From assembly GCF_030867145.1 (NCBI RefSeq), contig NC_134428.1, positions 19,881,537 to 19,945,536 of the forward strand: a stretch of DNA of 64,000 bases. Direction: 5' to 3'. This DNA comes from Opisthocomus hoazin (taxonomy: Eukaryota > Chordata > Aves > Opisthocomiformes > Opisthocomidae). The translations under genes and the position numbers were made by a program. This document shows positions 25,801-40,600 of the stretch, piece by piece. Below the pieces are notes generated by a model that saw nothing but the letters and a program-made list of their open reading frames with translations, did not search any database and was not told where the DNA came from. Numbering within the stretch: the stretch's first letter is position 1; every line of letters begins with the position of its first letter.

Positions 25801-28800
25801 TTCCTAATCTATTTCTCCCTTTTTGTTAAATTTAGTGACCATTTATGGTCATGGAAATTACAAGAAGAAATCTCTGTCCTCTGCCATAAACTAAATAGGA
25901 CGATGAGAAGATTCAGAAAGATGGAACAGCTACTGACTCTGACCGAGAAAAATGTAGCGTGGACATGAGCCTTCCCTTGCTTTCTCCTCTTATGCCATAC
26001 ATTAGCACTAAGCAAAGGGGTAAAAAAGCTGCTCCAGAACCACTCCCTACAGAAAGGAGTCTACCCAGAGTAATACTGATAGCCAAACCATAAGAGGGTT
26101 GGGTGAGGGAGAGCAGTGTTAGTCTGGCTGCTTTTCCAAAGCTCAGTTGAATGAGTTGCATCACAAGCATTTACTAATTTGGCTGGAAAATCATGCAATC
26201 GTTGATGTTTCTGAAACTTCCTGCTTCTGAATGAGTAGAAAATACCACAGAAATATCTGCAACAACTGAGAACTTCCACATACAACTAAGCTTAAAAGTC
26301 TCAAACCCCAACATTTCAGAATCTTCAAAGCAATCACCCGTTTTCTCGCTAGAAACCAGAGCTGCTTATCCAGCAAGCTAGAAATTGCAAAATATATCCA
26401 AAAATATTTTGAAGTACCTAGGTTCTTCAAAACTTGATACACCAGTACAGAGGGGACTTGCTAGGAATGACCAAAATTATAAAAAAAAGAAGTAACTCTG
26501 TCCATCTGGAACATTTCCAGGATAGCATTACAGAGACCAGAATGTATTCCTGTTCCTCAATTTCTTCACAGAAATTCTTGGTAAAAATAGCTGAGATTGG
26601 CTCCAAGCTACTTAAAGTTGTTTTTTGTTCTTAATGTCAGTTGCTGTTTTAAGGGTTATGTAGTAAATAGTACTATCACTTGCCAGCATTAGCTTTACCT
26701 GACAACAAATTTATCTTCAGTAAGAGCTAAAGCAGCCTCAGTGCCCACTCTGGCACTGGAAGTGGTGTAACTTAGAAACCGGCTCAGTGCAGTTCCTGAG
26801 CTCCTTTGCCAAGCTCTTGACTTCTTAATTCAGGCTCATCTGGGTGTTAACCCGGTTATTCAGCGTCCAGACCCAAGTCAGTATTTCTGCACAGCGCCGG
26901 GTCATGCAGGTACCTTCCTCTGTTCAGCGTCTCTTTAACCACTTGCATTGCAAAGTTGGACTCATCTAGAAGAGCCATGGACCAAAAATGTTGCCTTCCT
27001 TTCTTCAGTGCGCCTTCTTCAGGCAAAGCCTGGATCCCTCAGTCCGAGTAGCTGCAGTATTCATGGGTGGAAAAAGAGACGAGATACACGTACAGAACAG
27101 TAATCTGCATAAACTCGCTAAATTAAAAGATATTAATATGCTTCTTGCAGAGCACAGAAATTGTATTAGAACCATAAAAAGTGGCTAACCCACCAAGACG
27201 TTAATAATGGTTTAACAGCAGTTCCTGCACAATGCCTCATTCTGTGGCTGTCATCCGGGGGCTAGAGAAACACTGGCATGGCTCCAACACCGTTCTGCCT
27301 ATCACTTGCCACCAAGATGCAGGAAAGTGAATCGAGAAGTCAGAGAATGTATCACAGGGACTGAAAATCATCAAGCTGGGCTGCTGTCAGACATCTTGAT
27401 TAAACAGGCAAAAGCTGTATGGGGCTATTACTGCGAGTGTAACGTGACATTCACAGAATCCTAAATGCATCGTTTGAATAATAAGATGATAATGAGAACA
27501 CTAACATCTGGAAATGTGTATTATAAAGCCAAGTCTGAAATGGTATGGTATCTGACTTGCTGCAGCCGGGCTGAAGTAGGATGAGAAGCACTGTCCCTTT
27601 TACAGTCAGTGAAAAATTTATTATGGCTATAGCTGGCATGTTCATGCCAACACCGTCATTAACACAAAACAGTCATAGTTTGGGGGAAGGAAAAAAAGCA
27701 AAGGTTTTTAGTGTGCAGCAAATTAAATGTGAAATCTCAATGTGACACAGCTCAAAGACTAATCTAGTGTTGCTGCCCATAAACCGAAGCCAGAGTGACA
27801 GGGAGCAGGACAGAATCACAGACGCTCAGTCCCTTCTGCATGAAGCTGGAAGGCGGCTCCAGTCAGACAGCGCGTTTGGTTCCAGGTTTTGTGTTCCCAG
27901 AATGATCATAGACACAGATCTTCAAAGAAGAGCAGCAGAGCACATCAGTGTCTGGAAGGACTAGCGAAAGACGCAGGATTACAGATGTACCGCTTCACCG
28001 GAGGGGCAGTGAGACTGAGAAAAGCGATACAGCCATGTGAAGGATGCAAACACCAGGGCAGGAAGAAGTCATTTACAAAACGTGGGGCAACACAATGATT
28101 CAGAAAACCTTGCTCAATAATACATCCAACATAGCATCATAATTTTTCTACTTAATATACTCTAGCAGCAAGCTTTGCCTTCTGCAGAAGATACTGTGCT
28201 TGAGTACATTTACAGAATAGCCCTAAGCAGCACCAAATCTGTAGAGTGAATATGCCCTCTCCACCTACCCCCAACCGGAATAACTGCCGGCATACCAGCA
28301 CCCTATAAATAGGAAAGGTGTGGGCATTGCAACAGAGAGCTGTGTGGAGTTTCTGAGTAACACCGGAGCTGCTAGGGAACTGCAAACAAACTGACATGGC
28401 TTCATCAGATGCCACGGAGTACTAAAGTTACACAAGGGAGTGTAGGATAATGATAACGTAACTCACTCTTAATAAGACGAGACTACTTTTCTGTGCCACA
28501 GACAGAGACAGTAGCTTCCTTTGAAACGAGGAAGATCTGTCCAACTAATAACATCAATTGGAAACGTTCAGTTTTACAGACACACTGATTCAGTTCAGGG
28601 AGAAGAATCCCACTTCGAGGCAGGTCAGGCTCTGGTAGAAATTAAAAGTCAAGCAATACAGAAAGTTGGAGAAGTGCTAAAACAAATTCACTGATCTCTA
28701 GAGTATTAGGAAAAGTGCAAGCCTTTGAAATCAGACAGTAGCAAGTGCCTGCCCAGGTTCATATAAAACAGCCGCAGAACAACGCCAAATGCAAATTTAT

Positions 28801-29867
28801 CCTGTATCTGACTCCCTGGATTCATGAGGCTTCTTACGGAACTAATGAATGTGACAAAATGACTAAAAGCATGTATGAATAGATTAACTACATCCGTAGT
28901 TAATGCTGGCCCCAGAACCTTTAAAAAATAGCCCTATGATTATTAAAGCAAAACTAGCCTCCGTCACTATTCCCTCATCTTTGAGGAAAAGCTGCTCTTC
29001 CAAGACACCTTCAAGCCCCCGCTGTTGAAGGGAACTCAGCAACATTGCTGTGTCTAGTTACGATGGTTTCTCTTCAGTTCACATACTGTTTTTGCTGCTG
29101 TCTAACTGAGTTTCATCACTTGAGCTGTTCTCCAATATTTTATGAAATTCAAGATAGCTGATGAGCTTTTATATATGCTGCACCTCCCTATCAGGAAGGA
29201 AACTCATTCTCTGTCCCAGAGGGTGGGGGAAGGAGAAGCAGGAAAATTAAATGCCAACGTTAGTTGTAATCAAACCCAAGGAGTCTCTCTCTGGAGGGAG
29301 GAAAAGAAAATCTATGTATGTTTAGATTTCTAGTGCATCAGTTACTCTTAGTGTCTAAAAGCTTAAACCATTGATGGCAAAACATCAACACCAGTGCCAA
29401 GTTTGAAATTAATAAAGATTCAGGCCACCAGCAATGAGAATGACTTAAATTAAGTTCAGAATCAAACATCAAAAGTCATCACTGACCACAGCTAAAAAAA
29501 GTGCTTAAGCTGCGACAGGAAAATCAGCTTCAAATGCTATGGATCAACAAAGCAAACTAAATCGGACACAAGCCCACTCAAAGTAAATTTATAAACTATT
29601 TTTCAACTTTAATGAGTGCAGCTGTATTTGCACACAAGTACTCTTGATATAGTCATCTAGTCCCCCGTGTGCTAGGGCGAATGGTTTGTGATTTTCTGAA
29701 GGGCCACCTTCACCTCAGCTGTTCAGCCACAAATCTCAAATGTTGCTGCCTTCTTTAGAGTCCAGCACAGGCTTCCGCTGGTCCCTTCAAAAATCAGAAA
29801 CTTCCTAGATGCTAACACTGAGCTACCTATTAACTGGCCTCTGCTCCAGTAGGAGTAAAAATTTGAT

Positions 29868-29945
29868 ATACCGTATACATATTATTTTAATTTATATTAT
29901 ATCTATCTATATAGTATATATTTTAAAATATCAAATTATCAAAAT
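29868..29945. repeat. AT-rich low-complexity stretch
   Basis: Nearly pure A/T for about 75 bp, with TATCTATCTATATAG and TATATATTTTAAAATA subrepeats. It is intronic, and no gene signal is associated. Confidence 0.8.
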
Positions 29946-32900
29946 AAATGCTTATAGTAATGCCCCTCAGGCTTCCATATTCTTTGAAAGGAAGAACAAT
30001 GTTTCAGCTTCAAAACCTCCCATGCCTGGCCTTGTTTGTAAAGTCTGACCATGGACTGGGATCTGTTTCCATTCTGCAAACACAGCAGCTACACAGCTGC
30101 CCTGGGTTGTCCGCTGCTTCCAGCATTACTGCCACTGCGCTCAGCAAAAACCACCTTGTGTTCTGCAGAGTCAGACGATTTCCCTTCTCGATGGGAAATT
30201 CTGACTGCCTCTCACATGTGTGTTTCTGTAACGTGCCCTTGCTCTGTATTACTCTTACAAGCTTCTTTCATTCTTTAAAGGAATCTCTGACATTCTATGA
30301 GTTCCTCTGAATCTCACCTAAATTTAAATCAGGGATGAAGAAAGTAAGACCTATAAAGAAAACTGAAAAGAAAATGCCTTGGGAAACATTCTGATGACAT
30401 ATATTACTAGTACAACATAAGTCATTACAGAAAGAAAAGAAAGGTACTCCAGCAGCTTATTTTTTAAATTTTAACACATGATAAATACTATTGCGAGGCT
30501 TAGGTAATTCATAGCAATATCCAGATAATGATATTATCTATCACTTCTACTTCAGATGACATCAGTCTTGTAATTCCACATACTTTCAGCAACAGCTTTT
30601 CAGATCTGTCTATTCCTTTCTTGGGTGATGGAAAAAACCATATGCACAGATCCATATAGCAATGAACTTTTTAGCCAAACACAAGAACAGAAATATTTCT
30701 AGGAGAGAGTGGCTTGCCAAGACAAACAAGTTCTGCCAACATTTTAACACCACAGAAGGTCAGTTAGGTTATAATTAAGTCTAATTACCATTCTTATGAA
30801 CTGCAACATCTTTTCACTTGAAGGTCCTTAATACTCAGAAAAGGATGATTTTTTCTTTAATATTTTCCAAGAATCAAAGTAATGAGATATTCTAATCTTG
30901 ACTTTAAACCTGAATCATCACTTACCATCACAAAGCAAAAAGGCATGTCATCATTAACAGGAAGAGATTTGTGCAGTTTATTCAGCCACTAACACTTCCT
31001 CGCTCCTGCTTTTCCCTATTCCTCTGCAGGAATTTTACAGGGTTTTTTCTCTTCTATTCAGTACCACTCTGCTTTTTTTTCATTATTCCACATTTTATTT
31101 TTTCCTTCTCATAGTTTTAAAACCTTTCTGCTTCAGCTCCCTAGTTTTAATCCTCTGTATATCTTCAGATCTTCCTCTCTGCTCCCCCAGCGAGCCGGAG
31201 AATCTGACGGTAGCAAACTTTCTTCTGTTTCCGCAGGCATGCTGTGATTGCTGCGCTAGACAGAACTGCGGTGGGAAACCGCCTCAGCTTATCTTACCGA
31301 GGGAAAAGGTGAGATAAAAATTGGTGAAGCAAAGACTTTTTTTTCTCCCCCTTTCCTTTTCCCACAGGCCAACAGAAAGTGAGAGGGGAAAAACCAGGAG
31401 CCATTTGGCTGCTTCTCCTCTATCAGGAGTGCAAAAGCTGGTGCATGTCCGTCCTAGTTTTACTCAAATGAGAAAGCAGCTGAAAAGCCTGGGCCATCAG
31501 TGTCACCCAGCTCACTGGGCAAAGCCTTCAGCACCCTCGGGTCTAGCCGGGGGCTGCAGTTTGCCAGCTGGCATCAGCAGTTGCATGTGGGCATCCCGTG
31601 CCCATGGGGGGCAAAAAGCCGCTCTCAATTGCTAGGATGGTCTTCCAATAAAGCAATAACTTGACCTCTCTGGAGGTTGGCAAAGCATCAAGGACTTTGT
31701 TATTTCTTGTAGACTCAAATAACAAACCTGGAAAACTTGAAGAACTGGTCAGCTTGTAGCACGCTGCGCCCGGCAGCACAGGGGCTTACGAAGACCCCAG
31801 TGCCACCAAACACAGCCACGTGTCTCAGTCCAGCATCGCTCCCCATGCAAAGCATCGCGCTGAGCCTGGCTGCGCTGCCCCAGTGCTGCTCTCCGAGCCA
31901 TCAGGATGCAGTTAGCGGTCCTGCCCCAGCACGCTGCCTGTCTTCTCCCTCTCATCAATGCTGTCTTCGTTAACTCATCTCGGCTAAGGGGATTAGGCAC
32001 GTCTTTGTGAAGGCCACCTCGTGCCTCAGCAGAGAGAGGAGTGCTGCCTGTGGGCTGCCTGCTACTTCCATCCTATTTTTCAAATGGAATATACAAAGCT
32101 ATTCCAGAAGCACAGGAACCCCTACAAAACAGTAGCTGTTATTAACTATGTTTTATTTCCTCCAAGTAAAATTTTGCTACTTCTCCCTGACCTTACTGCA
32201 TGAAGCAGAAATCTATTCTCTGGGTGAAGAATTCCACACACCAGAAAAGATGATTCTGCGCTCTGAAGGAACTACTACCCCTTAAAGTATGTATGACCTA
32301 CAAAACAAGTTCAATTTTCCCTTGCATGTCAAAAGTCTAGATGTGTAACAAACAATCTTTCACTGAATGTTTTCCAACATTTTTCTTTTAAAGTTATCGA
32401 ACAAAATCTCACTAAAACAAATTCAGCATTTTCCTGTCATAGGCTAAAGCCTCATACGGCATGCGCTCATACTGCAAATAGTCTCTTAATAAATAAAAAT
32501 TACAGTTTTAGTTAACATACGGTCCTTCAAGTTCCACCTGTCCTACCAGAGATTCACATATCATCAGGGCATTAAGATGCCACTTCACTTAGCAACCCTT
32601 ATGTCACATAAGGCTTTTACTGTAGGTGGGGCAAAACATAAATCCACAGAATCTTTTTGTTTACTTCCAATTATACTAATCTCTTCCCTCTATAACACTA
32701 GCTTTTCCTCCCACATATTATTCATGCCTGTAGCCCCACAAAAACATGCAGACTGAAATCCCTGACCCACTGAAGTTACTAGGGGTTTTGCAATGGACTT
32801 CCAGAGCTCAGGTTTTAGCTTCCCTTCCCCAGCTAATATATTGCTTCTCTGATTACTTTAATCCAGTTGTTTCTTTTTCCAGTCTTGCTGGGTTAAAAAA

Positions 32901-34453
32901 AAACATCCAAGGTGTAAAAGGATTAAGCTGTTTTTCTGTAATTTACAATGGTGCAAGATGGTCCTGGCCTGTCGGGGGCTAGAATTATGTCCATGGTTAT
33001 GTTTGTTGGGCAGTTCAGCATCTTCCGGCTATCCCTGTACAGTCTAAAAAATTCAAATTGTCTGTTGCTGATGTAATCCCTCACAACCTACTGCTGTACA
33101 TGTAGCCCTTGGACTCCGTGTATTACAAGACCAAATGTCATAGCAGGTTTACTATTTCAAGGTAATTTGGTACAGGTTAAGTGAAACTCTAAAGTCAAAC
33201 TGGTTCAAATATTAGTCCAAATTAGTTTCATATTCTCCCACCTAACAAGGCAAAAACCCATACAGATAACATCGGAATATCAACGAAAAACCCACAGCTT
33301 GTTCCTTTGCTTTCCAAACCTGAAATCCATTATCTAGAGATCCACCACTTACCAGCACACACACCAGAGTATAGCCTGAGCAGATGGTTCAAAGCTAACC
33401 ATCAATCTATTTGCAGTTCAAAACAGTAGTGAACTACTCCAGCTGTTTTCCAGCTCAAAAATATTATTGTCATTTTGCTATCACTGTGTGCTGAGAGTTA
33501 TGTAACAAAAATGCACATGTCCCACTGCCTGGAACGCAATTAATTTCCTCCCTCCCCACCGAGAGTGGTAAGTAACAATTCAGACAGTCTGGATGCTTCA
33601 GTTTTGAGCATGGCCAGAGACGCAACCCTGGAATTACTCCACGTGGTAACCCACTGTTTGTAACGTGCCAGTCTTCTGGAGGTCTTGCAGACAGGGTATA
33701 TTTTGCAGTTTGGAAAAAAATAAACACTATCGTCCTGTTTATACATGACCTCTCCCTGTCTGTAGGGCACTATGAATGCTTTGCTGTAGTTCTTTAGTTT
33801 AACCATAGGCTTTGCTTTAAGTTAGAATTTTAAGTATTTTATGTAAGCGCACTACCTACATGAAGTGATTGCTTCTGATCTGAAATCGGCCACTATACTT
33901 GCTGTATGCTTTGGTATGCAAAAACCAGACACTGTACACTGTTACCTTGAAAATAGTGGCATAATCCCATCTTGATTTACAAATATCCAGACATCATGCA
34001 GGCGGTTAAATTCAGACTCCATAATGTTTGACCATTTCATGCAATTTGCTTATATAAAGAGAGCAAATGGAAATCCTTCGCTTCGAACAGCGCACTCCAG
34101 AAACAAAACTCATTTCCTCAACGCAGTCTTTTCTGCCATGTGCCTTTCATCTTTGTCAGTGCAGCTAACCCAGTGACAGTTATATATCAACTATTAGATT
34201 TCCAGGACAGGAGCTGTCTTTCTATAAAATGTTTGCACCATGCTTAACATCTCTCAGTTGTTCCAGTGATATAAACGCAACGGGGTGATCAAATGTATGC
34301 TAGGGTGTCAACTGAGATGAAACATTAACTTACTACTTAATTGCAGCAATTTCCTTTAGTGTGTTATTACTTGGTTCAGCTTGTTCTGGTCTGCTGGCAC
34401 GGTTTACAGCTTACTTCTGTAGGGAGCACCTGCAGTGGTTTTACTACTCTTAC

Positions 34454-34629
34454 CTGGTTAAATAGGCCAGAGCCCGCTCAGATCCTGACGGCTTTTTGGG
34501 CTCCACCTTTTTGGTAGAGATTCCAGCTTCCCTCATCAGCTGTTTTTCCTTCTTCTTCCGCTCTTTTTTTAATTTTCTTTCCCATTTCCTCTTTTCCTCT
34601 GCAGTAAGTTCTTCCTCTTCTTTTGTTGC
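34454..34629 (-). CDS. C7orf50: C7orf50 orthologue, internal coding exon (start of WKF-family conserved region)
   Basis: This is a 176-nt exon on the minus strand. It is bounded by a TTTCAG acceptor at its right end and a CAG/GTAAGAG donor at its left end. It opens in phase 0 with Ala-Thr-Lys-Glu-Glu-Glu-Glu and encodes 58 residues plus two bases. It begins with an acidic run, followed by a very basic stretch (KRKWERKLKKERKKKEKQ) and ends with SERALAYLT. Human C7orf50 has the same order: ELSPEEQ, then RKLKKERKKEERQRLREAG, then LALDYL. The basic segment is probably helical and suits a nucleolar or RNA-associated protein; this is inference, since the molecular role of C7orf50 is poorly known. 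The frame is open throughout and the phase fits the next exon exactly. The residues preceding this exon in the protein are not securely located in this window. Confidence 0.93.
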
Positions 34630-37600
34630 CTGAAATAATCAACATTTAAATAAAGTGTTTATATTTCTATAGGAAAGCGAACAAAATATGCATAAATGCC
34701 ACTGAAGGACGTGAATAATATTTACAACGTGACGCTTCAAGCTTCATAATTTTACTGTTCACTGTACTTCCTTCACCTGCTCAACCCACAGAGCCGTGAA
34801 CACTGCACTTGCAGAAATCTGCAGAGTTGCCTTCTATAGATGACAATACTGCTCTCAGCAGTAATCTGAGCACCTTCTAGCCATGCATTAAAAATCATAT
34901 TTAAGATTTGTTACGCTGTTTGTTCTCTCATACTCAAACCTGAGCGGGGACTGTGAACAGCAGAAGCTGTTTGCAGTGAAGGGAGGGTATGGATTTTTTT
35001 AGCATACACGTATTTAAGTGAGAGAAGGAGGGTTTCCTTAACATCCCTGGTTTCTGGGGCTGTCTGTTGTGTAACCTCACCCTGCTCTCGCCTGACAAGA
35101 CCTCTGTCTGCCACACAGTGGCTTTATCTTCATTGTGCCAAAGGAGAAGATGGGACAATCACCACCTTTATCCAAGACCCCCTGGAGATCCTTTAGCAAT
35201 CTTGGGTGAACATATGCACAATCTTGCATAAACGTATACACATACATCTCACAAAGGCTGAAGTTTCTTTAGGTTTGCAGTCAGAACAGTTAATTATTCA
35301 CATTGAAAACCAAATTACTACAAATGTATGCATACGTATATCCGAAATGAAAATATTTATGCCATGTACAGATGAAGAGCATTAAACAGAGATGCTGAGT
35401 TTATCAGGGAAAATGCAGTGTGAGATCACACAGTGCAGAAATAAAAAGCTGTTCCATAGCAAGATGAGATCGACTCCAGGGACTCCTACAAGTCTGTGAG
35501 GTTCATTCATACCCTTCCAGGCAACAGTCCCACTGAATTGTTAAGTATAAATTAGAAGCATAAAAAAATAGCCACTGGTCTAACACTAACTATATGGCTG
35601 TTTAGTCAACATCCTCCTCAAGATTTCCCTGAGAGAGGGAGATTTATAGAACCCCAACTCCTCTGATGATCATTCTCCACAGACCTTCACAAAATTGTAC
35701 AAAAAGTAGCTGCTGGGTACCCAAACCCCTACGGCCCTCAGGAAGCAGGAGGGATTTGGACACTGTGAAGCCACCTCTTCTGTGCAACCTCCCAGTAACG
35801 ACTGAGCAATGAAAAAAGTACAAAATTCTAAAAACAAGACTCTTGCACTGTACTGGTCTTGCTTTTGGGTATTTTCAAGTCCAGTACTGAAGGCATGGTG
35901 TTAATTCTTAGCTTGCATGACAGTTATAAATTTCACACAGTCCCAAACAAAACTTTGACACCTTCATCATGGTTTAAGGAACTGCTGTTTCTTAGCTGCC
36001 TCCACAGGTCAGGCCCTGCGACACAACACATGCTAAAGGTACGAACGCTGAGGACCATTTATCATCTTCTCTTCCAACAGAAGAGAACAGAAATCCAGTA
36101 ACAAAAATACTAGAAGTATTAGCTTCTGTGATGGGCTCAGGGTTTCTAGCTCCTGTTTGCTGTGCTGTACTACTTCCCTAATATCATTTCCAGCCACCTC
36201 CAAACTGCAAACATTGACACATTTCTAAGTTACAGGCAGTGAAAATGGCATGGATGTAAGGCGGCCCAGGAAATGTCTGCCCTACCTGCACACAAGTGGA
36301 CTTTGAAGCAGACTGCTGTATGAAAAGAACAGAAAAAGGGAAGATTGCATGCAAGTGTTTCTTATTTAAATCTGTAATTCTTCTGATCAAAATAAGTAAA
36401 GTACACTTTCTGATGTCCCTTGGACACTTCAGCTACAAGCTGGTGGAGGCAGAGCACACCGAGACAAGCAAGGCAGTCCGGAGGAGCCACCCATGCCTAC
36501 GGGAGCTGGATTAGCATCTCACTTCCCAGCGCTGGGCAAGATACAGGAGCCTAACTACCACCACCATCACTTCTAAGAACAAGAATTGCTTTCACAGAGT
36601 GAACTTGGTGCAGATCCATCAGCTTTACTACAGCATTGTACTTGCCAGGTGAGGTCCTGTGCTAGAGCATCGGAAACCCACGGAGCCCAAACTGAGTGTG
36701 AAAGAAACGCTCTTCCCCCTCTCCCTGCTCCCTACTCACCTCTTCAAGGAGCCCCCAACTGAAACCTGAATGTACAAGATTAACTACTTTATGGAAAGAC
36801 TGGTTAAAAACACTTTATAAATGGACAAATCCTCAGTGGTACATCAATTTGTGTTTATCGAGTGCTTTCCAACGAAAATCCAGACATGGTGCTAAACAAC
36901 ATTATTCCCGCTGACATTCAAGCAAAGGATGGTTAAAGAAGACAACACCTGAACACAATCTTATTTACCAGAGATACCTGCTGAGGACTAAACATTTGTT
37001 CAGTGTCAATTCATGTATCATCTAAGCTTGCTCTGACTCCTTATTTCCACCTTCTGTAAAGACCAAAAAAGGGCAAGAAAGCAGAAACTGGAATAAATGG
37101 GAGTGGGATAGTACAGAGGATTTGTTTTTTTGTTTAAATACAAACACATGCAAAAAAGCAACATGTTGCATTTGTATAGAAGACATTTTATAACTCATGC
37201 TGGGAACAAAATAATATTTAGGGTGAAGGTAGGTATGCAATTGTTATACAGGAAACAACGTTTTCATTTAAAAAGCCACCCTGGTACTTACTAAAATAAC
37301 AATCCAGCCACCCAAAGCCCAGGAAAGCACTGAGGGTGGTCATTTATAAAGTGTTTGTAAAAGATTACTACAGCAGCTGTCCAACAGACGACACACTACA
37401 GTTAATCTTCTTTTAAAAATAATGTAATGAATTTGTTTACTTTTCTGTGAGCCATGAAGCTTTCAAATAAAGTGACTGTGGCACATCGTTAGAGCCAGTC
37501 TGATAAAGAGGCCTCTGCTTCTTCCTACTTACAGTAAATGTATATCTCCGTACCTTCCCCTCCCCCCGCATTCCTCGCATTATCAAAAAGCTTTTTCTCC

Positions 37601-40600
37601 CTCTCCCCGACCACTCCATGAAAAGCAAAAACAAGTTGCTCCCTCCCTGTAGGTCCCAATGTAAATACCAAGCCCTAACAACGTTTGTTTCCAGCATTGC
37701 GACTGATGCACCGTGGGCCGTCTGTTTTCCTCACACTGTCCCGGGCATGAAAGAGCCAGTGTTTACAGCTGGAGGTACCTTCTGCTGGCCCACAGCATCA
37801 CCCAAGGAAAATCGGATTCACCAGGCTGCTGGCTGGGACTCCCAGCGCACACACTGCAAAAGCGCTTTACAGCTCAAGCAACTTTTCTAGTTGCAACTAT
37901 ACTTCTATCCATCCACGCCTTCACTGGTTTTTAATTTGAAAACCTCAAGTTTTATGTGCTTCATAAAATATCTACATGTGGTGGTATATTCTCCACTGAA
38001 GCTGAGAGTAGTTTTATCACAATTTAAAAAACAACTAACACAACCAAAAACAACCTTCCCCCAAACCTGGGACTCGAAAGAAAACAAAACCAAACCTTTC
38101 ACTGGAATTCAAAGCCTAGCTGTATTTATTTTAACTTGGATGGTCTCTGTTATGATAGTCTACTGACGCGTCTCTCCTTTCTTTAAATCAACAGCCTTAT
38201 TTTTTAATTTCGCTTTCCCTGAACCATTAGCATGAGTTTTTCTGAAAGATGTGTCCAAAGTTTGTGAGCCATTTGGATTAAGAGTTTTAGTATCACGTCA
38301 CTATTTTAATTTAAAAAACCCAATGAACAGGACTTCATTGTTTCGAGGTCATAAATATTCCATGTTGTCTCCTTCTATATGTACAAAGTAACATCACAAT
38401 TTGTAGTGCTGCAATTTAGTCTTAACTACAACATTGTAAAGTCCACATTTGAGCGTGTGAGACACTTGTTTATTGACGTGATAAATTTAAACCACATGCA
38501 TACAGAAAAACACAACGCTGGCTTATTTGCAAAGCCTGCTGAGAGCTACCACACCACCTTGGATCGTGGGCTCATTAGATCTCAATCTAAACAAGGTCAG
38601 GCTAGGTCAGTAGACTTGGATGAATGACATTCAGAGGAAAGCCAGCGCTTTCTCGTGATTAAGGAGGTGGGAGTCTTCCACTTGGAAACTTTCCAGAAGG
38701 GCTGAAAAGGTGCTAAAAGGGATATTGCCACTGGATACCATATTTTGAGTAGAAGACAGACTCCAAATCTTTGACACTCCTGCTCACAAAAATCCATGTC
38801 AGCTTTGCAAGTGTATGGAGATGTGAGCTCAGACATCTCCAAGCAAATCCCCGAAGTTCATACTCTACCACGTCCATCTGTATGCAAAGTGCTGCGACTG
38901 CCAATGCAGCGCCTTCTGCCTATGCCAGCCTCTCAATCTCTGAATTGCAATTGTAAACACAGTAATATGCTGTCAATAGTTTAAGACATCTGACTCTAAG
39001 TATCTGGAGGCTTCAGCTGTCGAAGTTTCAGATACTAGATAAAGTTTTCCATTGTTCTTTGTAATCTGGAAATATTGCACCAATTTACAACATTTTGTAA
39101 GTGATTATTAGCAATGAGCTTACCCATCATATAAGGGGAGCCATCTCAAACTGAAGTAAAGCATTTAATAGTGTAAGGTAGTCCTGTTAAGCAACTTAGC
39201 ACAGAGCAAAATAACTGTGCAAAAGAAAACTGGCAGAAAGATGTACCCGAGACAGAATTTCTTCAAGATATCTGACGCTTTTTCTGCAGTAAGAGTGGCA
39301 AAACCAAATGGGTGTTGTTTTTCAGAGACTGTATCTGCATAAAAGCTTACGCTGCCAGGGGACTATGAACTGTAATAGCTGGGCAACCAGTACCAAGACG
39401 GTATTAACAGCACATTAATTGCATTGTGTTTCAGCAGAGCAGTAAGTACATTTTTTAATTTGTTTCCAGATTTATAGTTACCCAAAGTCCTCAACTGCCT
39501 CATACTTGAGTAGAATTAAAGACATCTAAAGACTTCTGTTCCTCCTCCGCGCTCTTCAGTGTTTCAGACTCCTACATTTGCATCCCTAGCTGTCTGTCGC
39601 CAGCACAGAATCAGGCTGCAGTCAGAAACTCTGAAGAATTGCCACAATGAACCAAATACTCATTTATTACAAATTTGCCTTGGGGATTCGTCTGTGTAGG
39701 TCTGAACTTTCTGCCTCTTCGGGGGTTCAGCTTTGCTGCCAAACCTATAGCAGGAACTGAAACCAAGCCACAACATCAAATTTACTATTTATTAGTACCA
39801 GTGAATCCAGCTCCTCCAAAAGCCAATAGGCTTTTATCCTTTTCTACCAGCACAGCAACACAAGTCTGTACACCAGCAAAGCATGCAGCATCAGAAATTC
39901 AGAGGAATAAATTATAACTTGTCTAACAGTGACAAACATCTAAAAAGGGCATCAAATTTCTGAACTCCAAAGAGGAAGATGGGGAAATGGATGATAAGGT
40001 TTATTTCACAGTAGGAGCATTGTATCGCCTTGTTTGTTCATTAAGCTCATGTTATTTCATAACTTTTAATACAGAGAAATGTCAAAAGGGGCTTTGTTCA
40101 CTGACCACGAGCTACCAACCCGTCACGTAATGGCTCCTGCTTACCAGTAGCCTTTTGCCCCAAAAATGCCCCCATGCGTGATATCAGCATGCAAAACGCT
40201 CTGTGTCTGCCTTACACAATACGTGCGAACCCAGACAAATAACTGGCCATCTGCCAGCTTCAAAACAAAAAGCGGAATCTACAAACACGGTTCAAAACCT
40301 ACAGAGAAGAAAGGCTGGCAAATCCTTAGATGCAAGGTTCCTAAAAGAAAGACTGACAAATGATTTACTATCCGAGGCTTGCCAAAGAACTGCGCTACAA
40401 CTACAGCTACAGAATCTGCACACACAGAAGAGTTCATGGCCACACTGAATTTAAAGAACTATTTTCTAAGATTTAGCACCTTATGAAAAGAAGTAGTATG
40501 ACCAGAGAGGGCATATGAAAATTCGTTACCATGCAGAAAGAAATGTTGAATGAAAAGTAACATTTGTAGAAGTGTACCTCCTCACATCGTGTCTGTAGCA

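Larger units (their letters stand above)
13129..34453 (-). other. Large intron of the C7orf50 orthologue
   Basis: This 21.3-kb intron runs from the GTAAGAG donor left of the exon at 34454 to the CTACAG acceptor right of the exon at 13128. It is mostly AT-rich and unique, with poly-A/T runs (for example T16 near 22601), a 14-bp tandem duplication near 15.16 kb, an 8-bp perfect hairpin near 21.91 kb and AT-rich low-complexity DNA near 29.87-29.94 kb. Somewhat GC-richer patches lie near 22.0-22.4 and 31.5-32.0 kb. They contain overlapping open frames on both strands, which is typical of stop-poor GC-rich DNA, and none resembles a known protein. I see no CR1 copy here, which is notable over this length. 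Confidence 0.8.

Noticed and set aside
29650..29690. GTCATCTAGTCCCCC resembles a CR1 tail
   Set aside because: It is too short and has no adjoining CR1 sequence.
38166..38300. Lys/Asn/Thr-rich minus-strand stretch ending KAKLKNKAVDLKKGETRQ
   Set aside because: It has in-frame stops at its start, no donor in a phase that joins 34629, and only the bias expected of A-rich DNA.
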